From the NCBI GenBank assembly GCA_946186125.1, contig CAMHLZ010000001.1:108041-172040 (forward strand): 64,000 nucleotides of DNA, given 5' to 3'. Position 1 is the stretch's first letter. The number at the start of each line of letters is the position of its first letter. The position numbers were made by a program, and so were the translations under genes. Positions 28,939 to 35,410 of this stretch are shown one piece after another. The notes under the pieces were generated by a model. It had not been told where the DNA came from and did no database searches. It saw nothing but the letters and a program-made list of their open reading frames with translations. The stretch comes from an uncultured Lachnospira sp. (GTDB lineage Bacteria; Bacillota; Clostridia; Lachnospirales; Lachnospiraceae).

Positions 28939-29048
28939 GGGTTCCCAGCCTTCGTCCTCGATAACTCTGCGTTTCAATTTGGGAAAAACCAGTTTTATTT
29001 TGTTTTTTTCTTTCCCAACTTTTTTCTCGATTTTACGCGTTGGGAACG
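28939..29048. repeat. TTGGGAA-type repeats next to the integrase gene
   Basis: Related motifs GGGTTCCCAGCC (28939-28950), TTTGGGAAAA (28978-28987), TTTCCCAACT (29011-29020, inverted) and GTTGGGAACG (29039-29048) lie within 110 bases just past the integrase stop. The last two form a hairpin. Their position suits integrase arm sites or part of the left attachment site. No gene is seen in 28565-29107. Confidence 0.4.
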
Positions 29049-29107
29049 GCAGATTTTGCTTTTATATGATAAGCTACGGCAATTCATACCTAAAATAATT
29101 CGCTCGT

Positions 29108-30325
29108 CTATTCTTCGTCTTCAAAACCAATATCAAATTTTAATACTTCTTCATCCATTTTATCCTTCATAACATCAGTATATATATCAATAGTGGTGGA
29201 ATAAGTAGCATGCCCCATCAACTTCTGAACCACTTTAGGATTCATATTTGATTCAAAGCAGCGGGTACAAAAAGTCCTCCTAATCGCATGAGGATGAACA
29301 TGCTCCATTAACTTAGGAACCCTATTCTCCTTAACTGCATTAAAATTTTCCATTTCGTTGTAAGCCTTTACAACCTTATTAATTTCTTTCTCAGCTGTGT
29401 ATCTGGTCATTGGACTTCCCATGCTAGTAGTAAATACAAGATTCGTCATATCATCATATTCACTCCTATACCTGGAACCAAGATTAGCTCTAAGTTTGTC
29501 CTGTGCTGCCTTTTGTCTATTAAACATTTCTTCAACATTTCCTAAGAATGGTATTTCTCTCACAGAGTTAATCGTTTTGGTCGATGATAACTTCATTGTC
29601 TTTACACCATTAAGGTAATGACAGCTTAAACTTCTTTTGACATAAATCTTTTTATTGATAAAATCTACATCTGACCATTTTAGACCACCAACTTCTCCTA
29701 TTCTTAACCCTGTCTGAAACATAATCATAAACATTGGATAATAGAATTCCCTATCGAATTTTGCAGTTTCAAGAAAATTATTCTGCTCTTCTACTGTCAG
29801 GAATCTCCTGTTTGGTTTTTTACGTTCCCATGGAACAATAATATCAAAACAAGGATTTGTATCTATCATCTTATTATTCTTAGCACTTTCAAGACAATCC
29901 CTTACTCTTGCAAAGGCTTCTTTTGTAGCTGAATTAACCTTTCCCTCCTTTTTCATTTCAGCTATAGCATTCTGAATATCATAATTTGTTATGCTGTTAA
30001 TTGACATCTGACCAAGCTTCTGTCCAAAGGTCCTGTAATATCGGTTCTTCATTGGTGCTACACTTGTTTCCTTAATATAAGGAACACGGTATGTAGTAAA
30101 CCACTTCTCAAACCACTCATTCAATGACATATATCCATTCTGATTTGATTTTACATTCTCATCGGAACAGCCTAGTTTCTTCTTCGCCAACTCGAATTCT
30201 TTGATTAGCTCATCCAAATCATTATTACAGAGATTAATTTCAACTCCATTAATTCTCTTTCTCGCTTCGTATGAACCATTACTCTTTTGCCTTATATTAG
30301 GCGGCAACTTTTTCTTTCTACCCAT
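29108..30325 (-). CDS. int: ICE tyrosine integrase
   Basis: A 405-residue site-specific recombinase that would integrate and excise the element. An AP2-like arm-binding N-terminus (RQKSNGSYEARKRINGVEI) resembles Tn916-type integrases; a SAM-like core-binding domain and the catalytic domain follow, with TGLRIGEV (first Arg), HPHAIRRTFC (His-x-x-Arg), MGHATYSTTIDIY (His/Tyr). ATG 30325 follows AGAGGTG at a good distance. The promoter upstream overlaps an SOS box, so it may be expressed apart from xis. Confidence 0.95.
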   Translation of the reverse strand: MGRKKKLPPNIRQKSNGSYEARKRINGVEINLCNNDLDELIKEFELAKKKLGCSDENVKSNQNGYMSLNEWFEKWFTTYRVPYIKETSVAPMKNRYYRTFGQKLGQMSINSITNYDIQNAIAEMKKEGKVNSATKEAFARVRDCLESAKNNKMIDTNPCFDIIVPWERKKPNRRFLTVEEQNNFLETAKFDREFYYPMFMIMFQTGLRIGEVGGLKWSDVDFINKKIYVKRSLSCHYLNGVKTMKLSSTKTINSVREIPFLGNVEEMFNRQKAAQDKLRANLGSRYRSEYDDMTNLVFTTSMGSPMTRYTAEKEINKVVKAYNEMENFNAVKENRVPKLMEHVHPHAIRRTFCTRCFESNMNPKVVQKLMGHATYSTTIDIYTDVMKDKMDEEVLKFDIGFEDEE

Positions 30326-30381
30326 TGTTTTCACCTCTATAAAATCAAAAGAACACGAGTCGATATTTACTTGTTACCCTT

Positions 30382-30417
30382 ATTATAGCAAACTTTGCTT
30401 GTTCGAACAAGTGTTCT
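30382..30417 (-). promoter_or_regulatory. Integrase promoter overlapped by an SOS (LexA) box
   Basis: Minus-strand TTGTTC (30410-30405), 17-base spacer and TATAAT (30387-30382). The -35 hexamer lies inside CGAACAAGTGTTCT (30404-30417), a full match to the Gram-positive LexA consensus CGAAC-N4-GTTC. LexA bound there would block RNA polymerase until DNA damage. Confidence 0.7.
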
Positions 30418-30441
30418 TTTGAAATTTTTTATTTTTTTACT

Positions 30442-30627
30442 TCATTGTTTTGATTGTTTATCAACCCACTGCTCCAGCAGGTTTTTATTTGCATATATCC
30501 TATTTCCAATACGGATAACAAAGTCATGTTCATGCTCTCTTAAAAATTCTCTGCATTTTGTCTTACCAATTCCAAGGTAAGCAGCCGTCTCTTCTACATT
30601 TAATAATATTTTTTCATCTGCCATCAT
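30442..30627 (-). CDS. xis: Excisionase-like helix-turn-helix protein
   Basis: A 61-residue MerR/Xis-type winged-helix protein (VEETAAYLGIGKTKCREFLREHEHDFVIRIGNRIYANKNLLEQW). It matches Tn916-type excisionases, small DNA-bending proteins that direct integrase to excise. Its ATGATG start overlaps the PemK-like stop by four bases, with GGAGG ahead, so it is coupled to that toxin gene. It is separated from int by the SOS-type promoter. Confidence 0.88.
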   Translation of the reverse strand: MMADEKILLNVEETAAYLGIGKTKCREFLREHEHDFVIRIGNRIYANKNLLEQWVDKQSKQ

Positions 30628-31034
30628 TTTTCCTCCTTAACTTTTGCACCTGCAACACTTAACAAACCTAATTGCTTAGCAAGCACATAGTTTATCTGAT
30701 TCATTATCTCAGCATTTCTAGGAATGTAACCCATTGTTGCACATACTTTATTCTTAGATACCGTAGTAATGTCTTCCGGTAAAAAATCAGATTCCTTTAA
30801 TAATGAGTAGCCTTTAATATCATCAGGCTTAACAATAACATGCACCGGATTGTTCTTTAGCTTTGTAGTCAATGCACACACTGTTATCTGTGGTGCATAT
30901 TTGTGATTACTTGCATCATTACTCACGACAACACATGGTCTCAATCCGCCCTGTACTCCTTCCGGCTTATGCCCCAAATCGACATAAAGTATTTGTCCTC
31001 TTTTATATGTTTTATACTCTTTTTTATTTGCCAT
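30624..31034 (-). CDS. PemK/MazF-like endoribonuclease toxin
   Basis: A 136-residue protein with the MazF/PemK fold: KRGQILYVDLGHKPEGVQGGLRPCVVVSNDASN, then QITVCALTTKLKN. These toxins cut mRNA. The conserved Arg of GGLRPCVVV and the Thr of ALTTK are present, so activity is possible. No standard MazE-like antitoxin is adjacent. Its neighbours are excisionase (overlapping) and a resolvase-like protein (three bases upstream), so either a non-standard antitoxin or a regulatory role in excision should be considered. Confidence 0.82.
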   Translation of the reverse strand: MANKKEYKTYKRGQILYVDLGHKPEGVQGGLRPCVVVSNDASNHKYAPQITVCALTTKLKNNPVHVIVKPDDIKGYSLLKESDFLPEDITTVSKNKVCATMGYIPRNAEIMNQINYVLAKQLGLLSVAGAKVKEEK

Positions 31035-31037
31035 AAA

Positions 31038-31427
31038 CTATTCACCTTCTATACTGATTCCTAAATCTAAATTTCCATTTTCTACAGAAATGAATGTTCC
31101 TCCTGCTGCCTTGATAATACCAACTTTTACATATGCATCAACAAGATTATCTCCTGGGATAATTTTATTAATGTTTGAAATGATTATTCCCTGAACTCTT
31201 TTTGCTCGTATAAGACCAGCAATTTCATTTATCTGTCTATTAACATCCATCTGTCCAAATCCATGTCTGTATTCGACACCTACTATATCAATGTTATGTG
31301 CATTGGCATATTCTCTGATATATCTCTCCTGCTTTGCTTCAAGTCTGTCAATCTTATTTAATTCACCTTCAACAGATATGTATGCAATACATTCAATCTT
31401 CGGCTCTCTTCTTTTCTTTTTACTCAT
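31038..31427 (-). CDS. Degenerate serine-recombinase N-terminal domain protein
   Basis: A 129-residue protein that follows the resolvase N-terminal fold: IECIAYISVEGE, KQERYIREYANAHNIDIVGVEY, then DVNRQINEIAGLIRAKRVQGIIISNINKI. In active recombinases the first strand reads YxRVS with the catalytic Ser; here Arg is replaced by Ser and the catalytic Ser position by Glu. There is no DNA-binding domain. It is probably a regulatory or structural relic. GAGAGG precedes ATG. It is within the integration-module transcript. Confidence 0.7.
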   Translation of the reverse strand: MSKKKRREPKIECIAYISVEGELNKIDRLEAKQERYIREYANAHNIDIVGVEYRHGFGQMDVNRQINEIAGLIRAKRVQGIIISNINKIIPGDNLVDAYVKVGIIKAAGGTFISVENGNLDLGISIEGE

Positions 31428-31439
31428 CTCTATCCTCTC

Positions 31440-31772
31440 CTACACTGCCTGCTTTGCCTGTTCTATCATAAAAATAAAAGATTTTTTCAAATAAGTTGCC
31501 TGAACTCCCGGTAATTCCTCGATTTTCTTATCAATGGAATTCTCACGTGGTAAACCCGTTTCTTCTATATTAAGTATTGTATTTGCATCGCACTGAAATG
31601 CTGCCATAAGCAGGTATAAACTATTAATGCTTAAGTTTCTTCCACCCTGTTCAATTTGATTAATACTTGAATTACTTAATCCAGTTTTGTCACTAAGTTC
31701 AGCTACTGTCATATTCTTATTTTTTCTTAATTGTCTTATATGTGGTCCTATTTCATATCCATCATACTTCAT
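31440..31772 (-). CDS. XRE-family transcriptional regulator
   Basis: A 110-residue protein with a Cro/CI helix-turn-helix (IRQLRKNKNMTVAELSDKTGLSNSSINQIEQGGRNLS) and a C-terminal extension without a known effector domain. It probably regulates the integration module. ATG 31772 lies a few bases after GGAGG and overlaps the end of the small gene upstream. Confidence 0.85.
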   Translation of the reverse strand: MKYDGYEIGPHIRQLRKNKNMTVAELSDKTGLSNSSINQIEQGGRNLSINSLYLLMAAFQCDANTILNIEETGLPRENSIDKKIEELPGVQATYLKKSFIFMIEQAKQAV

Positions 31773-31914
31773 TGCCTGACCTCCATTCATTTATCCATTC
31801 CACCGCTTCATCTTCCGTCGGACATTCAACAAGTCTGTTTCCAGACCTGCCGAATACCACAACTCCAAAGAAAAAAACTATATAAAATGGATCTGCATTA
31901 TCATCAGCACTCAT
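31762..31914 (-). CDS. Small hypothetical protein, 50 residues
   Basis: MSADDNADPFYIVFFFGVVV begins a short protein with one hydrophobic stretch and an acidic/Trp-rich tail (ECPTEDEAVEWINEWRSG). Its ATG at 31914 overlaps the 3' end of the preceding gene by 11 bases with no clear ribosome site, suggesting translational coupling. It carries the GGAGG site of the XRE gene in its 3' end. Function unknown. Confidence 0.5.
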   Translation of the reverse strand: MSADDNADPFYIVFFFGVVVFGRSGNRLVECPTEDEAVEWINEWRSGNEV

Positions 31915-32272
31915 GATTGTAATTATTGAATCTGGCTGACATACTTCTAAGTTCAAAGATAATAACATCCATACCGTTTATGCGGTCCATCATCTTCTTC
32001 AGGTCATTTGCATCATCTGTGATGTCGTGAATATCTTCCACAACAAGAACCTCTGCATCAACCTTATTCAAGAACCCAAGCAGACCAGTCATCTCTTCTC
32101 TGTCTACCGACTTTGAATAATTGTCATCTACTAATACGTTCTTGATAATTATTCCTGCTTTACGAGCTGCAAGCATATCCAGTGTTACATCCGGAATCAA
32201 ATTTTCTTCACTCTTAAATGACCTCATAAACAGAAGTCCTTCATACATTTCTTTTCCATCATACATTGTCAT
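31904..32272 (-). CDS. Second degenerate resolvase-like protein
   Basis: A 122-residue protein that keeps the second half of a serine-recombinase catalytic fold: VDDNYSKSVDREEMTGLLGFLNKVDAEVLVVEDIHDIT then DLKKMMDRINGMDVIIFELRS. The N-terminal catalytic Ser strand is not recognisable (LLFMRSFKSEEN occupies its place) and there is no DNA-binding domain. It is the first gene of the transcript running to xis. GGAAGG precedes the ATG. Likely non-catalytic, role unknown. Confidence 0.6.
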   Translation of the reverse strand: MTMYDGKEMYEGLLFMRSFKSEENLIPDVTLDMLAARKAGIIIKNVLVDDNYSKSVDREEMTGLLGFLNKVDAEVLVVEDIHDITDDANDLKKMMDRINGMDVIIFELRSMSARFNNYNHEC

Positions 32273-32530
32273 TTGGCTTTACCTTCCTTTTCAATAAATA
32301 TTAGGAAAGCTTTGTGCACGCTGCTTTTCTCATTAGGTTTTGCTGTATTGCTTAACCATGACTATATGATAAAAGATTTTGATAAATGTCAGAAGTGAAG
32401 CATATTCATAGTTCGTGGGGATAAGTAGGAATTGTATTCACAATTTATCAGAGATAATAAATATATATTTTATTACCATCAGATTCCTTTATATGATATA
32501 ATAAGTATGTTCTGGTTGATGAGGTTATAT

Positions 32531-33352
32531 ATGTCCAAATATTACTATGTAGACAGTGAAAATGTAGGTGATGAGTGGGTAACCCTTTTATCAGAAGCAG
32601 ATGAAGATTCACACTTTCTTGTTTTTTACACAGAAAAGTCACCACGTATGTCTTACTTAAATGTAATAAAACTTTTATCAAACAACAAAAATCTTGAGTT
32701 TATTCTTTGTTATGAAGGCAATAATGCTCTTGATTTTCAACTAGTAACATACCTTGGCTATCAGCTTTGTAAGGAACCTGAACACGAAATATATATTGTT
32801 TCAAAAGATACAGGATTTGATTCAGTTATTCGTTTCTGGGAAGACAGGGGAATATCTATCCACAGGATTTTCTCTGCCAATTGCAATAATGATACAACAA
32901 CTATTCCTGTATCATCAGATATAGAAATGCCTTCTCTATCTGATGCACCATCAACAAACGAAAAAGTGTGTAATGAACCAAAGTCTGTAATTGATGATAT
33001 TATTGCTGCTTGTCCTAAAAGCAATACTTCATATTTACATCTATTTCTGGTTCACTTTTTCGGAAATACAAATGGTTTAAAAATATATCGGGAAGTGACC
33101 AATACCAACTATGTTGCAGTTACTCGCAACTGGGACAATAAAATGTGTTTTTCTGTACTTTGCCAATACATTGGAAAATACACTGATGTTGCTGGTGCTC
33201 CGGTAACTGATGAACTAATCAACTTCCTATATAAACATAAGAACAATCCAAAAAATGTTCTTAAACTTCTTCAGGATCACTATGGAGCACAGATTGGTCC
33301 TAAATACAAGAAAATGTTTAAACCCTTTGTAAAATCCTTGGCAAAAATATAA
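32531..33352 (+). CDS. PIN/NYN-like domain protein
   Basis: A 273-residue protein, the only plus-strand gene in this module. Residues 1-120 look like a PIN/NYN-type ribonuclease fold: KYYYVDSENVGDEWVTLL, FILCYEGNNALDFQLVTYLGYQL, and YIVSKDTGFDSVIRFWEDRGI supply acidic residues at strand ends in the order expected for a metal site. A low-complexity linker leads to a C-terminal helical domain repeated as VLCQYIG and KNNPKNVLKLLQDHYG. GAGG lies before ATG 32531 and a TATAAT box about 30 bases before it. An RNA-cutting accessory or defence role is possible. It is divergent from the integration module. Confidence 0.6.
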   Translation: MSKYYYVDSENVGDEWVTLLSEADEDSHFLVFYTEKSPRMSYLNVIKLLSNNKNLEFILCYEGNNALDFQLVTYLGYQLCKEPEHEIYIVSKDTGFDSVIRFWEDRGISIHRIFSANCNNDTTTIPVSSDIEMPSLSDAPSTNEKVCNEPKSVIDDIIAACPKSNTSYLHLFLVHFFGNTNGLKIYREVTNTNYVAVTRNWDNKMCFSVLCQYIGKYTDVAGAPVTDELINFLYKHKNNPKNVLKLLQDHYGAQIGPKYKKMFKPFVKSLAKI

Positions 33353-33380
33353 TAAATAAGAAAGCAGCCAGAACGAGAAA

Positions 33381-33407
33381 GGAAGGATAGCTGAATACTA
33401 TCCTTCC
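33381..33407. terminator. Hairpin between PIN-like gene and XRE gene
   Basis: Perfect ten-base stem GGAAGGATAG / CTATCCTTCC with a seven-base loop. It lacks a long T run but sits between two convergent genes, so it may act on both. Confidence 0.5.
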
Positions 33408-33424
33408 AATACCTCATCAATATC

Positions 33425-33706
33425 TTACTTATTGTTATAAGCCACAATCATCGCCTCAAATGCACTTCTAAGTTCCTCCGGTACAACCATTACACTTCTT
33501 CCATAAGCCAAATAATCAACCGTTGTATTTAGTATCTCAGCTATTACCCCTATATTATCAAGTGTTGTTCCCGAAACTCCCTGCTCCATTTTTGAAATCA
33601 TATTCGTAGAAAGATTCATCTTTTCTGCTAGCTTTTCCTGTGTTAATCCTGCTTTTTTCCTCATTTCTTTGATTCGCATTCCACTTTCTTTAATATCGTA
33701 GTACAT
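33425..33706 (-). CDS. XRE-family regulator, 93 residues
   Basis: A small Cro/CI-type repressor (GMRIKEMRKKAGLTQEKLAEKMNLSTNMISKMEQGVSGTTLDNIGVIAEIL). ATG 33706 follows GAGAGGATTTCAT. An upstream extension of the frame runs into the terminator of the neighbouring operon and is not used. Likely targets are promoters in the surrounding accessory genes. Confidence 0.85.
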   Translation of the reverse strand: MYYDIKESGMRIKEMRKKAGLTQEKLAEKMNLSTNMISKMEQGVSGTTLDNIGVIAEILNTTVDYLAYGRSVMVVPEELRSAFEAMIVAYNNK

Positions 33707-33806
33707 ATGAAATCCTCTCTTTCCGGGGACTGACCACCAGAAATGAAAGGACTTCTGTGTGCTTATTTGATTTCGAGAAACATGTGTAGCTTCGTTTCTA
33801 TCACGC

Positions 33807-33868
33807 AAAAAAGGACGCACTGAGAAAGTGCCAGACTCTTATCTGGTAATCTTTCTCATGCGTCCTTA
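33807..33868 (-). terminator. Strong terminator of the 34.0-34.9 kb operon
   Basis: Minus-strand stem GGACGCATGAGAAAG / CTTTCTCAGTGCGTCC enclosing a second small stem (CCAGA/TCTGG) and followed by six T. The gap 33869-33983 holds no gene. Confidence 0.8.
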
Positions 33869-33983
33869 GGCTGCCACTCTCGCTCACTATCAGGGTAAGC
33901 TTGTTACGAATATTGCCCATATCATGAGGCCCTCATTTAATTGTCCTGTTCTGCTGTTCACATAAACCGCAGCTGATAATCAA

Positions 33984-34193
33984 CTATACTAATGCCTTAT
34001 TATCTTTTGATATTTCTATCAACTTTGCTTCTGTGTATTTCTTGAATGTCGCTGTTCTCTTACAGGTTCCGCATTTTAATGTGATGTTCGGTAATACCGG
34101 TGCTGCATCCATTCCTGTAAGCTCGTATGACACTCTGAAGCTTTTTCTACACTTTTTACAATGCATATCAATACATATATTTTCTGTTCTCAA
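33984..34193 (-). CDS. Small zinc-ribbon-like protein
   Basis: A 69-residue protein with two CxxC pairs (HCKKCRKSFRVSYE and LKCGTCKRTATF), suggesting one bound zinc. A TTG start at 34193 is used: AAAGGAG lies nine bases upstream and the preceding gene ends at 34195. Function unknown; last gene of a four-gene accessory operon. Confidence 0.6.
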   Translation of the reverse strand: MRTENICIDMHCKKCRKSFRVSYELTGMDAAPVLPNITLKCGTCKRTATFKKYTEAKLIEISKDNKALV

Positions 34194-34194
34194 A

Positions 34195-34395
34195 TCAATC
34201 CACTCCTTTGCTCTCGTATTTTTTTACGATTTCAAAGGAAAGGGAAATCACCTTTGTTATCTTTTGCCAGAAGTTCCGGCGCATAATCATATTATAGACA
34301 TTATGCTCTGGCTTATGTTTTTTGCTGACCGTAGAGGGACTGATTATAGACACCACATCTACAATCAGCTCCCTGCCTTTTCTTCCAGAAACCAC
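34195..34395 (-). CDS. Small basic hypothetical protein
   Basis: A 66-residue, lysine-rich protein starting with GTG at 34395, which stands five bases after GGGGAG and inside the last 31 bases of the upstream gene. No known domain is visible. The overlapping gene order supports it being translated, but its function is unknown. Confidence 0.45.
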   Translation of the reverse strand: MVSGRKGRELIVDVVSIISPSTVSKKHKPEHNVYNMIMRRNFWQKITKVISLSFEIVKKYESKGVD

Positions 34396-34610
34396 TTACT
34401 CTCCCCTTCGTAAAACAAATGACTTTCAAAGCCATTTACAATGCATGTGTACCTTGTTCCTGCTCCGCCTGCCTTAAAACTAGCGGCTCTTCTAATATCA
34501 GAAATGCGTTGTATTTCATAAACACTTCCATCTTTCCAGGTAAAGCTCTTAGGTAATAACCTTCCATCTGTCGTAAATTCCGCCAGGACATTTACATATA
34601 CTTTACTCAT
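34365..34610 (-). CDS. Small hypothetical protein, 81 residues
   Basis: Begins MSKVYVNVLAEFTTDGRLLP and contains SFTWKDGSVYEIQRISDIRRAASFKAGGAGTRYTCIVNG; a compact beta-rich domain that recurs as a hypothetical protein on Lachnospiraceae mobile elements (recollection of family occurrence). It starts one base past the stop of the LexA-like gene. Confidence 0.6.
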   Translation of the reverse strand: MSKVYVNVLAEFTTDGRLLPKSFTWKDGSVYEIQRISDIRRAASFKAGGAGTRYTCIVNGFESHLFYEGESKWFLEEKAGS

Positions 34611-34611
34611 T

Positions 34612-34860
34612 CTATCCCACTACCTTTCCGACTATTGATATTGCTCTTGGACACTCCGCCCTTTTTTCAATGAATCCCAGTTTCTGCAGCTTATTTAAGT
34701 GCCTTGAAACTGTTGACGTGGATTTCAAATTAACACCTGCACATATTTCTCTGGTCGTAGGCGCATATCCCTTCTCTTCAATATAATTAGCTATGAATAT
34801 AAATACCTCTGCTGTCTTTCCATTTACCTCAGCTATATAAGGTTCTTCAATTGTATTCAT
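34612..34860 (-). CDS. LexA-type DNA-binding domain without peptidase domain
   Basis: An 82-residue winged-helix protein: EVFIFIANYIEEKGYAPTTREICAGVNLKSTSTVSRHLNKLQKLGFIEKR matches the N-terminal DNA-binding domain of LexA. It lacks the cleavage site and the Ser-Lys S24 domain, so RecA could not inactivate it. AAGGAGG precedes the ATG. It heads the 34.9-34.0 kb operon and could bind LexA-like boxes constitutively; the DNA target is inferred. Confidence 0.75.
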   Translation of the reverse strand: MNTIEEPYIAEVNGKTAEVFIFIANYIEEKGYAPTTREICAGVNLKSTSTVSRHLNKLQKLGFIEKRAECPRAISIVGKVVG

Positions 34861-35035
34861 AAAAATATAACCTCCTTCGTAAAGTCACTATAAAATGTTT
34901 ATCCAAAATATCCATGAGGGTGAACCTTATATAGACCGTCACTCCGTCAACCCTTGTGTTTATAGTGGTTTTACTGTAGTAACATGTGTATATAGTTCTC
35001 TCACCTCATAAAATCTTCATGTATCTGTATATCAA
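34861..35035. promoter_or_regulatory. Regulatory gap between LexA-like gene and tnpC
   Basis: No gene. On the minus strand a TTGACG element at about 34955 is the best promoter candidate for the LexA-like operon. CACTATAAA (34886-34894) and its exact inverse TTTATAGTG (34959-34967) flank this region, a possible operator pair. The Tn554-like element's right end probably also lies here. Confidence 0.35.
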
Positions 35036-35410
35036 CTATAAATTATCATAAATATCTGCACATTGCCTATTCAGTAACAATTCCAGATATCTGACGCGAT
35101 CTTCTAACTCCTTAATTCTTTTATCCTTAGCTTGTATAACAACATCTTTACTCTTATCTGTTTTTATCTGACCTTTGATTCTTTTTCTTTTTCCTTGATT
35201 TTCTCGCAATTCATTGATTCTATCATAAAAATGCTCATAAAGATATTTTTTAGAAACACCTGCAGCTTCACTCACACTATTAAATGAAATAGCTTTATTT
35301 TCAAATATAAGCTGTCTAATTGCATCATCAACTCGTTTGCTACAATCTGCCCGCTTCTTTTTGCGATAATCATCCAATCCTTTTGTATTTCTATGGATTT
35401 CATTTACCAT
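35036..35410 (-). CDS. tnpC: TnpC-like transposition accessory protein (DUF6262 type)
   Basis: A 124-residue protein with an N-terminal helix-turn-helix-like region (ISFNSVSEAAGVSKKYLYEHFYDRINEL) and a C-terminal coiled coil (KDKRIKELEDRVRYLELLL). This matches the TnpC of Tn554-like transposons, which affects efficiency and orientation of insertion. ATG 35410 has GAGGAG seven bases upstream and overlaps the tnpB end. Confidence 0.8.
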   Translation of the reverse strand: MVNEIHRNTKGLDDYRKKKRADCSKRVDDAIRQLIFENKAISFNSVSEAAGVSKKYLYEHFYDRINELRENQGKRKRIKGQIKTDKSKDVVIQAKDKRIKELEDRVRYLELLLNRQCADIYDNL

